Part shown: positions 17,986-27,388 of the stretch, one piece after another | Position numbering within the stretch: position 1 is the first letter of the stretch | How the letters are laid out: every line of letters begins with the position of its first letter | Source of the DNA: Lepagella muris | GTDB lineage: Bacteria; Bacteroidota; Bacteroidia; Bacteroidales; Muribaculaceae | Assembly (NCBI RefSeq): GCF_004793975.1 | Contig: NZ_SRYB01000001.1 | Span: 237,916-301,915 of the forward strand | Direction: 5' to 3' | Length of the DNA stretch: 64,000 bases | The notes under the pieces: generated by a model | The model's input: only the letters and a program-made list of their open reading frames with translations | Databases searched by the model: none | Told to the model about the DNA's origin: nothing | Made by a program: the position numbers and the translations under genes

Positions 17986-18639
17986 ATGGAACCTTTAGCT
18001 CGCGGTGTGAAGACACCGCAATTTAAGTCACTGAAAAATATCGAGACCTCTTTCCGCCAGATACGTCTGTTCGGGATTGTGTTCGTGGCGATGTGTGCGG
18101 TGGTGGTTTCCGTGGCTCTGATCATGGTTTTCAATTTTGCTGAAAAGCAGCGTGAGAAAATCTACGTCCTCGACAATGGCAAGTCCCTGATGCTTGCCTT
18201 GTCGCAGGACATGGAGCAGAACCGCCCCGCCGAGGCCCGCGAGCATGTGCGTCGATTTCATGAACTGTTCTTCAACCTTTCTCCCGATAAGTCAGCAATC
18301 GAGCACAATATCAACCGTGCCCTGATTCTTAGCGACAAGTCGGCTTACAACTACTATACCGATTTTTCGGAGAAAGGTTACTACAACCGTATTATTGCGG
18401 GAAATATCAACCAAGTGGTGCAGGTTGACAGCGTGGTATGCGATTTCAACAATTACCCTTACACTGCCAATACCTATGCCAGACAGATGATTATCCGTGA
18501 GTCGAATGTTACCCAGCGCACACTGGTGACTACTTGTCGCCTTTCAAACGTATCGCGCTCTGACGACAATCCCAACGGATTTATCATTGAAGGTTTCAAC
18601 ATCCTTGAGAACAAAGATATAATCACTACTAAACGATAA
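17986..18639 (+). CDS. traK: TraK, VirB8-like conjugation protein
   Basis: A 217-residue bitopic membrane protein: a cytoplasmic N-terminus, one transmembrane helix (about 27-52, LFGIVFVAMCAVVVSVALIM), then a periplasmic domain with the VirB8-like pattern ending VTTCRLSNVSRSDDNPNGF. It starts 4 bp after traJ. Part of the inner-membrane platform; strongly typical TraK. Confidence 0.87.
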   Translation: MEPLARGVKTPQFKSLKNIETSFRQIRLFGIVFVAMCAVVVSVALIMVFNFAEKQREKIYVLDNGKSLMLALSQDMEQNRPAEAREHVRRFHELFFNLSPDKSAIEHNINRALILSDKSAYNYYTDFSEKGYYNRIIAGNINQVVQVDSVVCDFNNYPYTANTYARQMIIRESNVTQRTLVTTCRLSNVSRSDDNPNGFIIEGFNILENKDIITTKR

Positions 18640-18641
18640 TT

Positions 18642-18992
18642 ATGACTAAAAATAAATCTCCTCTCGCCCGGCTCATTGATTGGGTCTGGCGGGAGCCAAA
18701 GGGGAAGGTTGGCACAAAGCTGAAACAGGTCTGTGACGATATGCCCCACAAGCAAAGGCTCATGGTCGTGACCATGCTGCTCTCGGCTTTCGTACTGATT
18801 GCCTTCTTCGTGTTCGGTCACGCCTGCTACAAAATCGGAGCAAAGAGGGCTGTATTCGAGTATGAGGTGGAACACCTTTATAATCTCGATTTACCGGAGC
18901 ACTCTGTAAAAGATACCGTTTGCTCACTCGAAAAATTTTATATCCCAACAGATTCTGCCTATGACGATACAGGAGTGGAAAGCGAAGATTAA
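18642..18992 (+). CDS. traL: TraL, small membrane conjugation protein
   Basis: A 116-residue protein with one transmembrane helix (about 44-66) flanked by a basic cytoplasmic N-terminus and an acidic periplasmic tail. Order and size match TraL of Bacteroidales elements. Its last 32 bases overlap the start of traM. Confidence 0.72.
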   Translation: MTKNKSPLARLIDWVWREPKGKVGTKLKQVCDDMPHKQRLMVVTMLLSAFVLIAFFVFGHACYKIGAKRAVFEYEVEHLYNLDLPEHSVKDTVCSLEKFYIPTDSAYDDTGVESED

Positions 18993-20160
18993 CTCATACT
19001 TCCAGCCCAAGACTACTGCGGAGCGTCAGAAGATGATGAAATATCTCGTGGTGTTCCCTGCCGCTATCCTTTCAGGTGTGGTAATCCTGTGGCTACTGTA
19101 TTCCAGTCTGAACAAGGAAGATGCCAAGACGGGCAATGCTTTCAACACCGAGATACCGGCCGGTGAAAGCGAGAAGATAGGCACAAAGGTTCAGGAATAC
19201 GAGGCCGCTGATGTAGCCAAAGAAAAACAGGCACGGATTGATGTTGTCGGGTCTCTTGACACAATCGCGACTTCTTCGCCTCTCGATACTGTTGCTGAAT
19301 CGTCAGCCATTGAGGGTTCTGTTTCGCAGTACCAGCAGGTACAGGCTTCTATTCAGGATTTCTATGTGCCTGACTATAGCCAGACTGAGCAAGTGGTGGA
19401 ATTGCAGGCCCGGATTGAGGAACTGGAGGCTCAGAACGCAATGGTCACACAACAGGCACAGCAGCCGGACGAGATGGAAATGCTTGAACGTTCATATCAG
19501 CTTGCCGCCCAATACATGGGTAACGGCAATGGCGGGAACTATCCGCCTCACCGGCAATCCGAGGAAGAAGGCAAACGTAATGTGCAGCCTGTGGCTCAGG
19601 TAAATCGCAGTGTGGTTTCTTCGCTCAGTGCGTCATCTGACCGTGGCTTCAACACCTCTGTCGGAAGGAAAACCTCTGTTGCCAAGAATACTATCGCGGC
19701 TGTTGTGGCAAACGACCAGAGTGTGATTAATGGTCAGGCGGTTAAGCTCAGACTTACCGAACCTATGTGGGTCGGCAATGTACTGATACCCCGGAACACT
19801 CCGCTTGTCGGAGTGGCGAGATTACAAGGCGAGAGACTGGAGGTTGCCATTACTTCTATAGAAGCTAATGGCTCTGTGTATGAGGTGGACTTAACGGTCT
19901 ATGATTCCGACGGTCAGGAGGGTATCAATATCCCTAACTCTATGGAGTCTGACGCTCTGCATGAGATTGGTGCAAATATGGGCTCCACTATGGGAAGTTC
20001 AATAAATCTGACCACGAATACCGGAGCGCAGATTGCCTCTGATGTAGGTCGAGGACTTATCAACGGTGTAAGTCAGTATCTAAACAAGAAACTGCGTACT
20101 GTTAAAGTCCACCTTAAAGCCGGGTATAGGGTGATGATTCACCAGCCCGAAGATGTCTAA
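18961..20160 (+). CDS. traM: TraM, VirB10-like channel-spanning protein
   Basis: A 399-residue protein with a cytoplasmic N-terminus, one transmembrane helix (about 30-48, VVFPAAILSGVVILWLLY), a coiled-coil and Gln/Ala-rich periplasmic linker (about 120-180), and a C-terminal beta-barrel-like domain (LRLTEPMWVGNVLIPRNT) as in TrbI/VirB10. Overlaps traL by 32 bp. Confidence 0.87.
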   Translation: MTIQEWKAKINSYFQPKTTAERQKMMKYLVVFPAAILSGVVILWLLYSSLNKEDAKTGNAFNTEIPAGESEKIGTKVQEYEAADVAKEKQARIDVVGSLDTIATSSPLDTVAESSAIEGSVSQYQQVQASIQDFYVPDYSQTEQVVELQARIEELEAQNAMVTQQAQQPDEMEMLERSYQLAAQYMGNGNGGNYPPHRQSEEEGKRNVQPVAQVNRSVVSSLSASSDRGFNTSVGRKTSVAKNTIAAVVANDQSVINGQAVKLRLTEPMWVGNVLIPRNTPLVGVARLQGERLEVAITSIEANGSVYEVDLTVYDSDGQEGINIPNSMESDALHEIGANMGSTMGSSINLTTNTGAQIASDVGRGLINGVSQYLNKKLRTVKVHLKAGYRVMIHQPEDV

Positions 20161-20175
20161 TTTAATTTACTAATA

Positions 20176-20450
20176 ATGAGAATAAAAACTATTATGCTAT
20201 CCGCTATCGCCGTTCTCGGCATGGCAATCCCTGTCTTTGCAAAATCGAAGACAACTGTCAATAACACCGATAATAATAATAACGTGTCGCCTGACACTGA
20301 ACAGGTAGCCTATCAGGTAGCCGAACACGATATGAACGTGTACGGTGCCAACTACACCGACGGCGACAAGTTTGACGGTCTGACCCGCAAGGTCGGTTTC
20401 GACCGTATGATTCCCCCTCACGCTCTGGAGGTCTGCTACGATAAAACCAC
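20176..20450 (+). CDS. traN: traN, exon 1 (interrupted by a group II intron)
   Basis: N-terminal part (91 codons plus two bases) of TraN, the VirB9-like outer-membrane channel component, with a signal peptide (MRIKTIMLSAIAVLGMAIP...). The intron starts at 20451. Joined to 22940-23696, the frame reads ...DKT-THIIFPAEIIYVDLG..., giving a 343-residue TraN of normal length. Without splicing, translation stops 25 bases into the intron, leaving a 98-residue fragment. TraN production therefore depends on intron splicing. Confidence 0.9.
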
Positions 20451-21016
20451 GTGCGCCCATAAGGGTGAGTAATAAATATCTCTTTGGCAAGAGATTAGAT
20501 TAGAGTTCAAATGAAATCTACCACCAGCCGACTTATCCGGAGGGGAAACCCAATGGGGAGTATAGCATGTCGGAAAAGTCATAAGTCAGCGAACTGCAAA
20601 GCTGCGACTGAATGGCAAGGTGGAAAGACTGTTAAAAGGATGAAGCCCAAACTGGTTGAACGACAGTTCTGCTGCACCTTGTCGAGCTATGACGGAAAGC
20701 AGTTACAAACGTCATACCGTAGTACTCTGACGGAGTGTAGTTACGTTCAGAGCATCCGAACTGACTACGGAGCAACCGCAATAAGCGGACATAAGAACGG
20801 AAATCGCATCCGACAAACAGTCATGCCAACAGTTATTACTTATCTAAATGGGGATTGCCTAAATTGGAATGCCGAAAGGCTATGGAGAGTTGCTCCTGAA
20901 TATCCAACATGGCAACGGAGTTCCCATAGTAGTCTGAGCAAGGGAAAGCCTTGTACATGGCGAAGGGGAACAGTTAAGTTCCTTTAATACAATCAAAAGA
21001 CAATGTGAGAGACATT

Positions 21017-22825
21017 ATGAGAAGTCCAGAGACAGTATTAAACAATCTATCAAAGCACAGTTCTGACTTAGGTTATAAGTATGAACGGCTCTACCGACTC
21101 CTATTCAATGAAGAAATGTTCTTCCTTGCCTATCAGCGTATATATGCAAAGCAAGGAAACATGACACCGGGCACAGATGGTCGGACAGTAGACCAAATGA
21201 GCATTCAACGAATAGAACGCCTAATTGATGCTCTTAGGACAGAAGAGTATCAACCACATCCTGCCAAAAGGGTGTATATACCCAAAAAGAACGGAAAGAA
21301 ACGTCCATTGGGAATACCCTCTTTTGATGACAAGTTAGTGCAAGAGGTAACTCGGATGATTCTCGAAGCAATATATGAGGGTCATTTCGAATATACCTCA
21401 CATGGCTTCCGACCGCACAGAAGCTGCCACACCGCGCTGACACATATACAAGATAAATTCACAGGGGCAAAATGGTTCATTGAGGGAGACATAAAAGGCT
21501 TCTTCGATAACATCAAGCACGAAATACTTGTGAATATCCTAAAGGAAAGAATCGCAGACGAACGTTTCATTCGCCTTATTAGGAAATTCTTGAAAGCAGG
21601 ATATGCTGAACAGTGGAAATTCCACAACACATACAGCGGAACACCTCAAGGGGGTATTGTCAGTCCCATATTGGCAAACATCTACCTTGATAAGTTCGAC
21701 AAATACATGAAAATGTATGCTGATAAGTTCAACAAGGGAGAAAGGCGCAAAGTCAGTTCAGAGTACAGACGGCTGAATAACAAAAAGACAAGACTTGCAA
21801 AGAAGCTCAAATCCGTCACCGATGAAAGCGTCAGAGCTGGAATGATAACGGAGATTAAAGAAACGTTGGCTCAAACCTACGTGACACCATGCCATGAACC
21901 TATGGATGCCAACTATAGACGAATTCAATACGTAAGATATGCCGATGACTTCCTAATAGGAGTTATAGGTTCCAAGTCTGAATGTCAGGCAATCAAAGCA
22001 GACATCAAAGAATTCATGACCGAACAACTCGGACTTGAACTGTCTGATGAGAAAACTCTGATTACCAATGCTAAGGACAAGGCTAAATTCTTAGGTTATG
22101 AGATTTTCGTCAGAAGCAAAGCATTCATGCACAAGGATAGCAGAGGAGTCATGAAAAGATTTGGAAATGGTTCGGTGTTACTTCATGTAAGCATGGACAC
22201 CGCAAAAGCCAAATTACTGGAATACGGCGCGCTTAGAATCGCCAAGGAAGGTAACCAAGATATCTGGAAACCGAAACCTCGCGGTTTTATGATTGGCAAC
22301 AAGGTTGAAGATATTGTTGCCCAATACAACACCGAAATCCGTGGCTTTTACAACTATTATGCCATCGCCAACAATATCTCCACCATCGGACACTCTTTCG
22401 GCTACATCATGGAATATAGTATGTATAAGACTATCGCCCAAAAACTTAACCTCACAATGTCACAGGCTAAGCTCAAATTCTTAAAGGATAAGAAGTTTAT
22501 AGTGCCATTCACGGGAAAAAACGGTGAAGTCAGATACAGAATATTCTACGACGGAGGATTCAAACGCAAAGAGCCTTTCAATGGCAGCATAGTTGACTAT
22601 ATACCCAACACAGCTTTCGTTCCTAAACTTAGCTTGATGGAGCGATTGAAAACGGGAACTTGTGAAATATGCGGCAAGAAAGGAAACTTAATCATGCACC
22701 ATGTCCGAAATTTGAATCAACTCAAAGCTGATTCACCTTGGAATGCCATCATGATTAAGAAGCGGAGAAAGACTTTGGCTATATGTGAATCTTGTAACGA
22801 AGTAATTCAGAATCATGCAAAGTAG
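21017..22825 (+). CDS. ltrA: Group II intron-encoded reverse transcriptase/maturase with HNH endonuclease
   Basis: A 602-residue intron protein: reverse transcriptase (about 25-380) with the active-site RYADDFLIGV, maturase/thumb domain (about 400-520) and a C-terminal HNH endonuclease (CEICGKKGNLIMHHVRNLN ... CESCNEV). It promotes intron splicing and target-primed retrohoming. ATG at 21017 (MRSPETVLNNLS) is preferred to a GTG at 21005. All domains are intact, so mobility is plausible. Codon use is visibly richer in A+T than the flanking tra genes. Confidence 0.93.
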   Translation: MRSPETVLNNLSKHSSDLGYKYERLYRLLFNEEMFFLAYQRIYAKQGNMTPGTDGRTVDQMSIQRIERLIDALRTEEYQPHPAKRVYIPKKNGKKRPLGIPSFDDKLVQEVTRMILEAIYEGHFEYTSHGFRPHRSCHTALTHIQDKFTGAKWFIEGDIKGFFDNIKHEILVNILKERIADERFIRLIRKFLKAGYAEQWKFHNTYSGTPQGGIVSPILANIYLDKFDKYMKMYADKFNKGERRKVSSEYRRLNNKKTRLAKKLKSVTDESVRAGMITEIKETLAQTYVTPCHEPMDANYRRIQYVRYADDFLIGVIGSKSECQAIKADIKEFMTEQLGLELSDEKTLITNAKDKAKFLGYEIFVRSKAFMHKDSRGVMKRFGNGSVLLHVSMDTAKAKLLEYGALRIAKEGNQDIWKPKPRGFMIGNKVEDIVAQYNTEIRGFYNYYAIANNISTIGHSFGYIMEYSMYKTIAQKLNLTMSQAKLKFLKDKKFIVPFTGKNGEVRYRIFYDGGFKRKEPFNGSIVDYIPNTAFVPKLSLMERLKTGTCEICGKKGNLIMHHVRNLNQLKADSPWNAIMIKKRRKTLAICESCNEVIQNHAK

Positions 22826-22844
22826 ATTGAGAGAATTTAATGGA

Positions 22845-22878
22845 GAGCCGTATACAAGGAGACTTGTAAGTACGGTTC
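22845..22878 (+). ncRNA. Group II intron domain V
   Basis: A 34-nt hairpin opening GAGCCGTAT and closing AGTACGGTTC, the catalytic domain V form, with the stem around a GGAG-containing tip (ACAAGGAGACTTGT). It lies just after the intron protein gene, as expected. Confidence 0.92.
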
Positions 22879-22939
22879 GGGGGCAGGTACCCGAAAACCT
22901 GCCGCTGAAAGGCGGTAAGGCGTTGGATACCGAGCCTAC

Positions 22940-23696
22940 ACATATTATTTTCCCTGCGGAAATAATTTATGTGGACCTCGGCAATGAGAACCTTGTGGCA
23001 GGGCTCGCAGACGGTGCAAAGAACGTACTTCGCATTAAATCAGCGTTTAAGCATTTCAAAACGGAAACTAATCTCTCGGTTATCACCGATGATGGCTCTT
23101 ACTATGTTTTCAACGTCAAATTTGCGAAAGAACCTCTGCTCCTGAGCATTGAGATGTCCGACTTTCTCCATGACGGTGAAGCTGTCAACCGTCCCAATAA
23201 CGCTCAGGAGATATACTTGGAGCGTCTCGGATCGGAGTCGCCGATGCTTGTCAAGCTGATTATGAAGAGCATCTACAAGCAGAACAAGCGCGAAATCAAG
23301 CATATCGGCTCAAAGCGTTTCGGGGTGCAGTTCCTGCTGAAATCCATCTATGCCAACAACGGGCTTCTCTATTTCCACACTGAACTTAAAAACACATCAA
23401 ACATTCCTTTCGATGTCGATTATGTCAGCTTCAAGATTGTGGATAAGAAGGTTATCAAACGGACTGCCATGCAGGAGCAGGTACTCGAACCGCTCCGCGC
23501 CCAGAACTATGTGACGGTGGTGCACGGCAAGCAGTCGGAGAGAACTGTGTTTGCTCTGGAGAAATTCACCATCCCCGACGACAAGCAGCTTGTCATCGAA
23601 ATCGCCGAGAAAGAAGGTGGTCGCCATCAGTCCTTCGTAGTTGAGAACGAGGATATTGTTAGAGCCAATATAATTGACGAACTTTCAATCCAGTAA
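22940..23696 (+). CDS. traN: traN, exon 2
   Basis: C-terminal 252 codons of TraN, starting with the last base of a split Thr codon and reading HIIFPAEIIYVDLG. It carries the VirB9-like beta-rich domains (for example TNLSVITDDGSYYVFNVKFA). The reading frame is open upstream into the intron, but that part is not protein-like. See exon 1 for the splice logic. traO starts 3 bp later. Confidence 0.9.
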
Positions 23697-23699
23697 CCT

Positions 23700-24281
23700 A
23701 TGAGAAAAGCGATAATGATAATCGCTGCTATGCTCACCCTCTTCGGAGGGCGGGCAATGGCCCAGCGATGCCTCCCCGGAATGTCGGCAGTAGAAATCAA
23801 GACTGACATGGCAGACGGTTTTTATACCGGCAACTCCCGCAACTGCGGTTATTCTTTCGGAGTGTTCTACTCAGTTTATAAGGGTAATGCCAATACTTGG
23901 AGCTTCGGAGGTGAGTATCTCCAGACCTACAAGCCATACGGCGCGAAAGGTCGTATTCCGGTGGCACAGTTCACTGGCGAGATCGGCTACAATCTCCATC
24001 TGTTGAGCGACTATTCGCAGACATTCCACCTCTACGGCGGCGTGTCGGCTCTCGGTGGTTACGAAACAGTGAACTGGGGCAAGTCTGTGTTATCCGACGG
24101 CTCGACGCTCCATGATGGCGACAACTTCATCTATGGCGGTGCGCTGACATTACAGGCTGATTTCTATCTGTCAGATAAAATCGTCCTGACTGCCAACATC
24201 AAGGAGCGGTTCACTTTCGGTAGCGATGTTCAAATTTTACACACCCAGTATGGTGTCGGTGTCAAATTCATAATCGAGTAA
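23700..24281 (+). CDS. traO: TraO, outer-membrane conjugation protein
   Basis: A 193-residue protein with a signal peptide (MRKAIMIIAAMLTLFGGRAMA) and repeated amphipathic beta strands with aromatic ends (SFGGEYLQTY, HLYGGVSALGGYE), fitting an outer-membrane beta-barrel-like TraO. The final codon region overlaps the next start (ATGG at 24281). Typical length and position for the family. Confidence 0.82.
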   Translation: MRKAIMIIAAMLTLFGGRAMAQRCLPGMSAVEIKTDMADGFYTGNSRNCGYSFGVFYSVYKGNANTWSFGGEYLQTYKPYGAKGRIPVAQFTGEIGYNLHLLSDYSQTFHLYGGVSALGGYETVNWGKSVLSDGSTLHDGDNFIYGGALTLQADFYLSDKIVLTANIKERFTFGSDVQILHTQYGVGVKFIIE

Positions 24282-24979
24282 TGGCTATGAGATACACTGA
24301 AAAAGACATCCGCAATATTCCTCTTACGGAATTTATGGCTGCACTCGGTGAAAAGCCTGTCAAGTCCTTTGAGGATATGAAACTGTATTATGCCCCACAA
24401 CGTGATGACCCTGAGCCAATGCTGGTTGTCAATACCTCCACCAACAAATGGTATGACTATGCCACAGACCAGACCGGCGACATAATCGACCTTGCCGCCC
24501 TCAAAATGAATCCGGCACTCTATATGAATCCGCACGATTTCATACTGAAATATATGAACGAGTATGAGCAGGGTAAGGAGCTTTCGGCAATGGTGCGTCG
24601 CCCGCAACAACCGACGATTATCAACCTCGACATAAAGAAGGTGAAACTCACCGACTTTATGAAGGCTCTCGGTCAGGAACACCCGGTGGCTGCCGACGGC
24701 AACCTTAGGATTTACAATGTTCCATACGATGCCAATCCGGGCCCGACAATGGTAATCAACACCGAGACAAACCTATGGCGTGATACAAAGTCCGGCGCAT
24801 ACGGAGGAATATATGACCTCGCGTATGAGCTGACAGGCTCGTGCAATATGTCGGAACTGAACCGATATATATCTTCTGAAATGTCGGTTTTGGAGAAGTC
24901 CAAAGATAAGGAACAGAATACGGAACCGGACAAGCAGGAACAGGAACCGGATAAACCCCAACGGAAGATGCGCCTATGA
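24281..24979 (+). CDS. Double CHC2-like module protein next to the primase gene
   Basis: A 232-residue protein made of two tandem copies of one module: residues about 6-95 (IPLTEFMAALGEKPVKS ... VVNTSTNKWYDYAT..GDIIDLA) and about 112-205 (VKLTDFMKALGQE ... VINTETNLWRDTK..GGIYDLA). The same module opens the next gene, the TraP primase. It matches the CHC2 zinc-finger fold of DnaG-type primases in pattern but lacks the Cys/His ligands. It has no Toprim domain. The tail is Glu/Gln/Pro-rich. It overlaps traP by 4 bp. Perhaps a DNA-binding partner of TraP. Confidence 0.65.
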   Translation: MAMRYTEKDIRNIPLTEFMAALGEKPVKSFEDMKLYYAPQRDDPEPMLVVNTSTNKWYDYATDQTGDIIDLAALKMNPALYMNPHDFILKYMNEYEQGKELSAMVRRPQQPTIINLDIKKVKLTDFMKALGQEHPVAADGNLRIYNVPYDANPGPTMVINTETNLWRDTKSGAYGGIYDLAYELTGSCNMSELNRYISSEMSVLEKSKDKEQNTEPDKQEQEPDKPQRKMRL

Positions 24980-25842
24980 ATATCGACGACATCAAGAAAA
25001 TTTCGCTTGTCGAGTTCCTCAATCAGTTGGGCTATCAGCCTACCGGACGCGACAGCAAAGGTCTGTGGTTTTACGCCCCGTATCGCAGTGAGAGAAAACC
25101 ATCGTTTCATGTAAATCCACGGAAAAATGTATGGTTCGATTTTGGTAGCGGTGCCGGAGGCGACATCTTCACTCTTGCCGGAGAACTGTGCGACTCGACC
25201 GATTTCATCAGACAGGCGGAGTACATAGCCGAAAAGATGCAGATGCCGATTGCAAAGCCTTACAAACCTGAGCCATTCATTGAGCAGCCGACCTTTGAGG
25301 ATGTGAAAATCTCTAAATTGGTATCGCCGGCATTACTGAGTTACCTCGTAAACCGTGGCATACCTGCCGATATAGCACAACGATATTGTGTGCAGGTGGA
25401 TTATAAATTGCATGGCAAAAACTATTATGCCATCGGCTTTGAGAACAGCGCACACGGCTATGAACTGCGAAACGCCTTCATCAAAGGCAGTTATCCGCCA
25501 AAGCATATCACCCATATTGCCAACAGCAACGCTCGGTGCAATGTATTCGAGGGTTTCATCGACTTTCTTTCGGCGGAACGCCTCGGATTGAATGACGGAA
25601 ACGACAGTGTTGTGCTTAACTCCGTGGCAAATGTCGGCAAAGCAATCCCGACTCTGGCGAAATATCCGCTGATACTGTGCTATCTCGACAACGATACTGC
25701 CGGGCGTGCCGCAGTCGCCAGACTGCGCCGCGAGTTCGGCGACAGGGTGAGCGACAAATCCGCGCTCTATCCCGATCACAAGGATCTGAACGATTACCTA
25801 CAATCGCTCAAACCCAAGAAATCAACAAAACTAAAATTCTAA
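24976..25842 (+). CDS. traP: TraP, primase-like protein with Toprim domain
   Basis: A 288-residue DnaG-related protein: N-terminal CHC2-like module (about 1-90, FHVNPRKNVWFDFGSGAGGD) without zinc ligands, and a C-terminal Toprim domain (about 175-280) with the Glu of VFEGFIDFLS and the DxD of CYLDNDTAGR. It probably primes complementary-strand synthesis on the transferred strand in the recipient, as conjugative primases do. Overlaps the preceding module-only gene by ATGA. Confidence 0.8.
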   Translation: MNIDDIKKISLVEFLNQLGYQPTGRDSKGLWFYAPYRSERKPSFHVNPRKNVWFDFGSGAGGDIFTLAGELCDSTDFIRQAEYIAEKMQMPIAKPYKPEPFIEQPTFEDVKISKLVSPALLSYLVNRGIPADIAQRYCVQVDYKLHGKNYYAIGFENSAHGYELRNAFIKGSYPPKHITHIANSNARCNVFEGFIDFLSAERLGLNDGNDSVVLNSVANVGKAIPTLAKYPLILCYLDNDTAGRAAVARLRREFGDRVSDKSALYPDHKDLNDYLQSLKPKKSTKLKF

Positions 25843-25854
25843 ACAGACACAAAA

Positions 25855-26370
25855 ATGGAAAAGACAAATAAAAAATCATTTGGCGTTATCGCCATTCTCT
25901 CCCTTGTAATCGCTGCCGTGTGCAGCCTCACATCATGCTCCGACGACCTTGATGTGCAGCAGTCCTATCCCTTCACAGTGGAAGTCATGCCATACGCTGA
26001 CAAGATTGCCAAAGGGCAGACCATCGAACTGCGCTTCGAGATAAAGCCGGAAGGCAACTATGCCAACACCCTCTATACCATCCGCTACTTCCAGTATGAC
26101 GGCGAAGGCTCGCTCAAACTTGTTGACGGCCCGGTGCTGGTCAACAACGACCGTGTTCTGCTCGAAAGCAAGACCTTCCGCCTCAATTACACCGCAAAAT
26201 CAGACCAGCAACATCGCTTTTTAGTAGTGGTTGAGGACAATTTCAATTCTACCCCGTGGGAACAGACATTTGAGTTCAATGGTAAGGATAGTGGCGATGA
26301 TGACAGCGGTAAAACACTGGGCACAATAAGTTCTGCCAATTCTGTAACAATAACACCGATTGCCCGATGA
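25855..26370 (+). CDS. traQ: TraQ, lipoprotein (DUF3872)
   Basis: A 171-residue lipoprotein: the signal peptide ends in a lipobox (CSLTSC, Cys at about 28) followed by SDDLDVQQ, a Bacteroidales lipoprotein start rich in Ser/Asp. The mature part is a beta-sandwich-like domain (PFTVEVMPYADKIAKGQ). This is the usual last structural tra gene. Overlaps the lysozyme start by 4 bp. Confidence 0.82.
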   Translation: MEKTNKKSFGVIAILSLVIAAVCSLTSCSDDLDVQQSYPFTVEVMPYADKIAKGQTIELRFEIKPEGNYANTLYTIRYFQYDGEGSLKLVDGPVLVNNDRVLLESKTFRLNYTAKSDQQHRFLVVVEDNFNSTPWEQTFEFNGKDSGDDDSGKTLGTISSANSVTITPIAR

Positions 26371-26855
26371 AAAAAAATCTGATGTTCTTTATGGCGTTGC
26401 TGACCCTTGTGGCGGCAACGCCGACCGCAAATGCAAAGCGGTCGATTATGGAGCTACCGCTATTTGAGCGGGCGGTGCTGATTATAAAAAAATTTGAAAC
26501 GCTTCATAAGCCAAAGCACTGGCCGACGATATGCTATGGTCATGTCGTTCAGCGTGGAGAACATTTCACACGCCGGCAATACAGTGAAAGCGAGGCTGAT
26601 GCTCTTCTTCGTCGTGACTATGCCAAATTCTGCGAGTTATATAAGGAATATGGACGTGACAAATATATTCTTGCGGCTCTCGCTTATAACATTGGTCCCG
26701 GAGCCGTCAATAAAAGCAGCGTTCTGAAAAAGTTGAAACACGGCGACCGCAACATCTTCAAGTCCTACACCTCCCACTGCCATTACAAAGGTAAGTGGCA
26801 CTCCGGGCTTCACAAAAGGCGGCTTACTGAACTTGCCGTTTTATACGTCCCCTGA
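26367..26855 (+). CDS. GH24-type lysozyme of the conjugation operon
   Basis: A 162-residue secreted muramidase that likely opens peptidoglycan for channel assembly. Signal peptide at 1-23 (MALLTLVAATPTANA). The catalytic region has KKFETLHK (candidate Glu) and a PTICYGHV segment like the TIGYGH of phage lysozymes, followed by SESEADALLRRD. Last gene of the tra operon; a strong hairpin follows 6 bp later. Confidence 0.8.
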   Translation: MKKNLMFFMALLTLVAATPTANAKRSIMELPLFERAVLIIKKFETLHKPKHWPTICYGHVVQRGEHFTRRQYSESEADALLRRDYAKFCELYKEYGRDKYILAALAYNIGPGAVNKSSVLKKLKHGDRNIFKSYTSHCHYKGKWHSGLHKRRLTELAVLYVP

Positions 26856-26861
26856 AAATCT

Positions 26862-26900
26862 ACAGCGATGCTATTCTATCAAATGGAATGGCATCGCTGT
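26862..26900 (+). terminator. Terminator hairpin after the tra operon
   Basis: ACAGCGATGC (26862-26871) pairs perfectly with GCATCGCTGT (26891-26900), 6 bp after the lysozyme stop. The downstream T-run is weak (ATTGTACTTTT), but position and strength of the stem fit transcript termination or 3' end protection. Confidence 0.65.
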
Positions 26901-27076
26901 ATTGTACTTTTATCAATCCCAATCATTTAATGATTCGATATATCTATCAACATCAAGTATCTGGACATACTTTTTGCGATTCTCCAGACAGGATTGACTA
27001 TTACAATTTTCGGATTGTGATTGGATATGAACTGTTTCTATTTCCGGACTATCCTTTTCGATTTCCTCTTCCATGA

Positions 27077-27352
27077 TTATTTTGCGACTTCTTCCTTGAA
27101 AGAATTGGCGGGCTTGAATGCCGGGATGTTGTGAGCCGGAATGACGAGTGTAGTATTCTTGCTGATGTTACGGGCTGTCTTCTCGGCTCTCTGTTTGACT
27201 ACAAATGAGCCGAAGCCACGGAGATACACGTTTTCGCCGTGTGCGAGACTGTCCTTCACAACGGTCATGAACTGTTCTATTACGGTAACAACCGCAGCCT
27301 TGTCAATGCCGGTTGTCTTTGCTATTTCATTCGCTATTTCTGCCTTAGTCAT
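27077..27352 (-). CDS. HU/IHF-family DNA-bending protein
   Basis: A 91-residue HU-like protein (MTKAEIANEIAKTTGIDK, then GENVYLRGFGSFVVKQR, and a FKPANSFKEEV end). The ATG at 27352 is chosen because it starts the conserved HU helix; upstream in-frame starts would lie across the promoter. Bacteroidales elements need host HU/IHF-like factors for recombination, so a resident copy could help excision or oriT processing; that is inference. Confidence 0.9.
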   Translation of the reverse strand: MTKAEIANEIAKTTGIDKAAVVTVIEQFMTVVKDSLAHGENVYLRGFGSFVVKQRAEKTARNISKNTTLVIPAHNIPAFKPANSFKEEVAK

Positions 27353-27388
27353 TTTATACTGCTTTGAATTTGATACGTTTTTATATTG

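Larger units (their letters stand above)
20451..22939 (+). mobile_element. Group II intron inserted in traN (about 2.49 kb)
   Basis: The 5' end is GTGCG, the group II consensus, and the 3' end is ...CCTAC, ending in the expected AY. Both borders were fixed by restoring the TraN frame exactly. The RNA part spans 20451-21016, the encoded protein 21017-22825, and domain V is at 22845-22878. Domain VI follows as the hairpin-rich stretch after 22878. The intron is in the same orientation as traN, as splicing requires. Exon-binding sequences were not resolved. All core parts look intact. Confidence 0.93.

Noticed and set aside
20511..20987. 158-codon open frame upstream of the intron protein
   Set aside because: It lies in the RNA domains of the group II intron, its product is basic and not protein-like, and intron RNA structure explains the sequence.
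26888..27076. 62-codon frame after the tra operon
   Set aside because: Sits over and after the terminator hairpin, has no recognisable pattern, and is flanked by the convergent HU gene.
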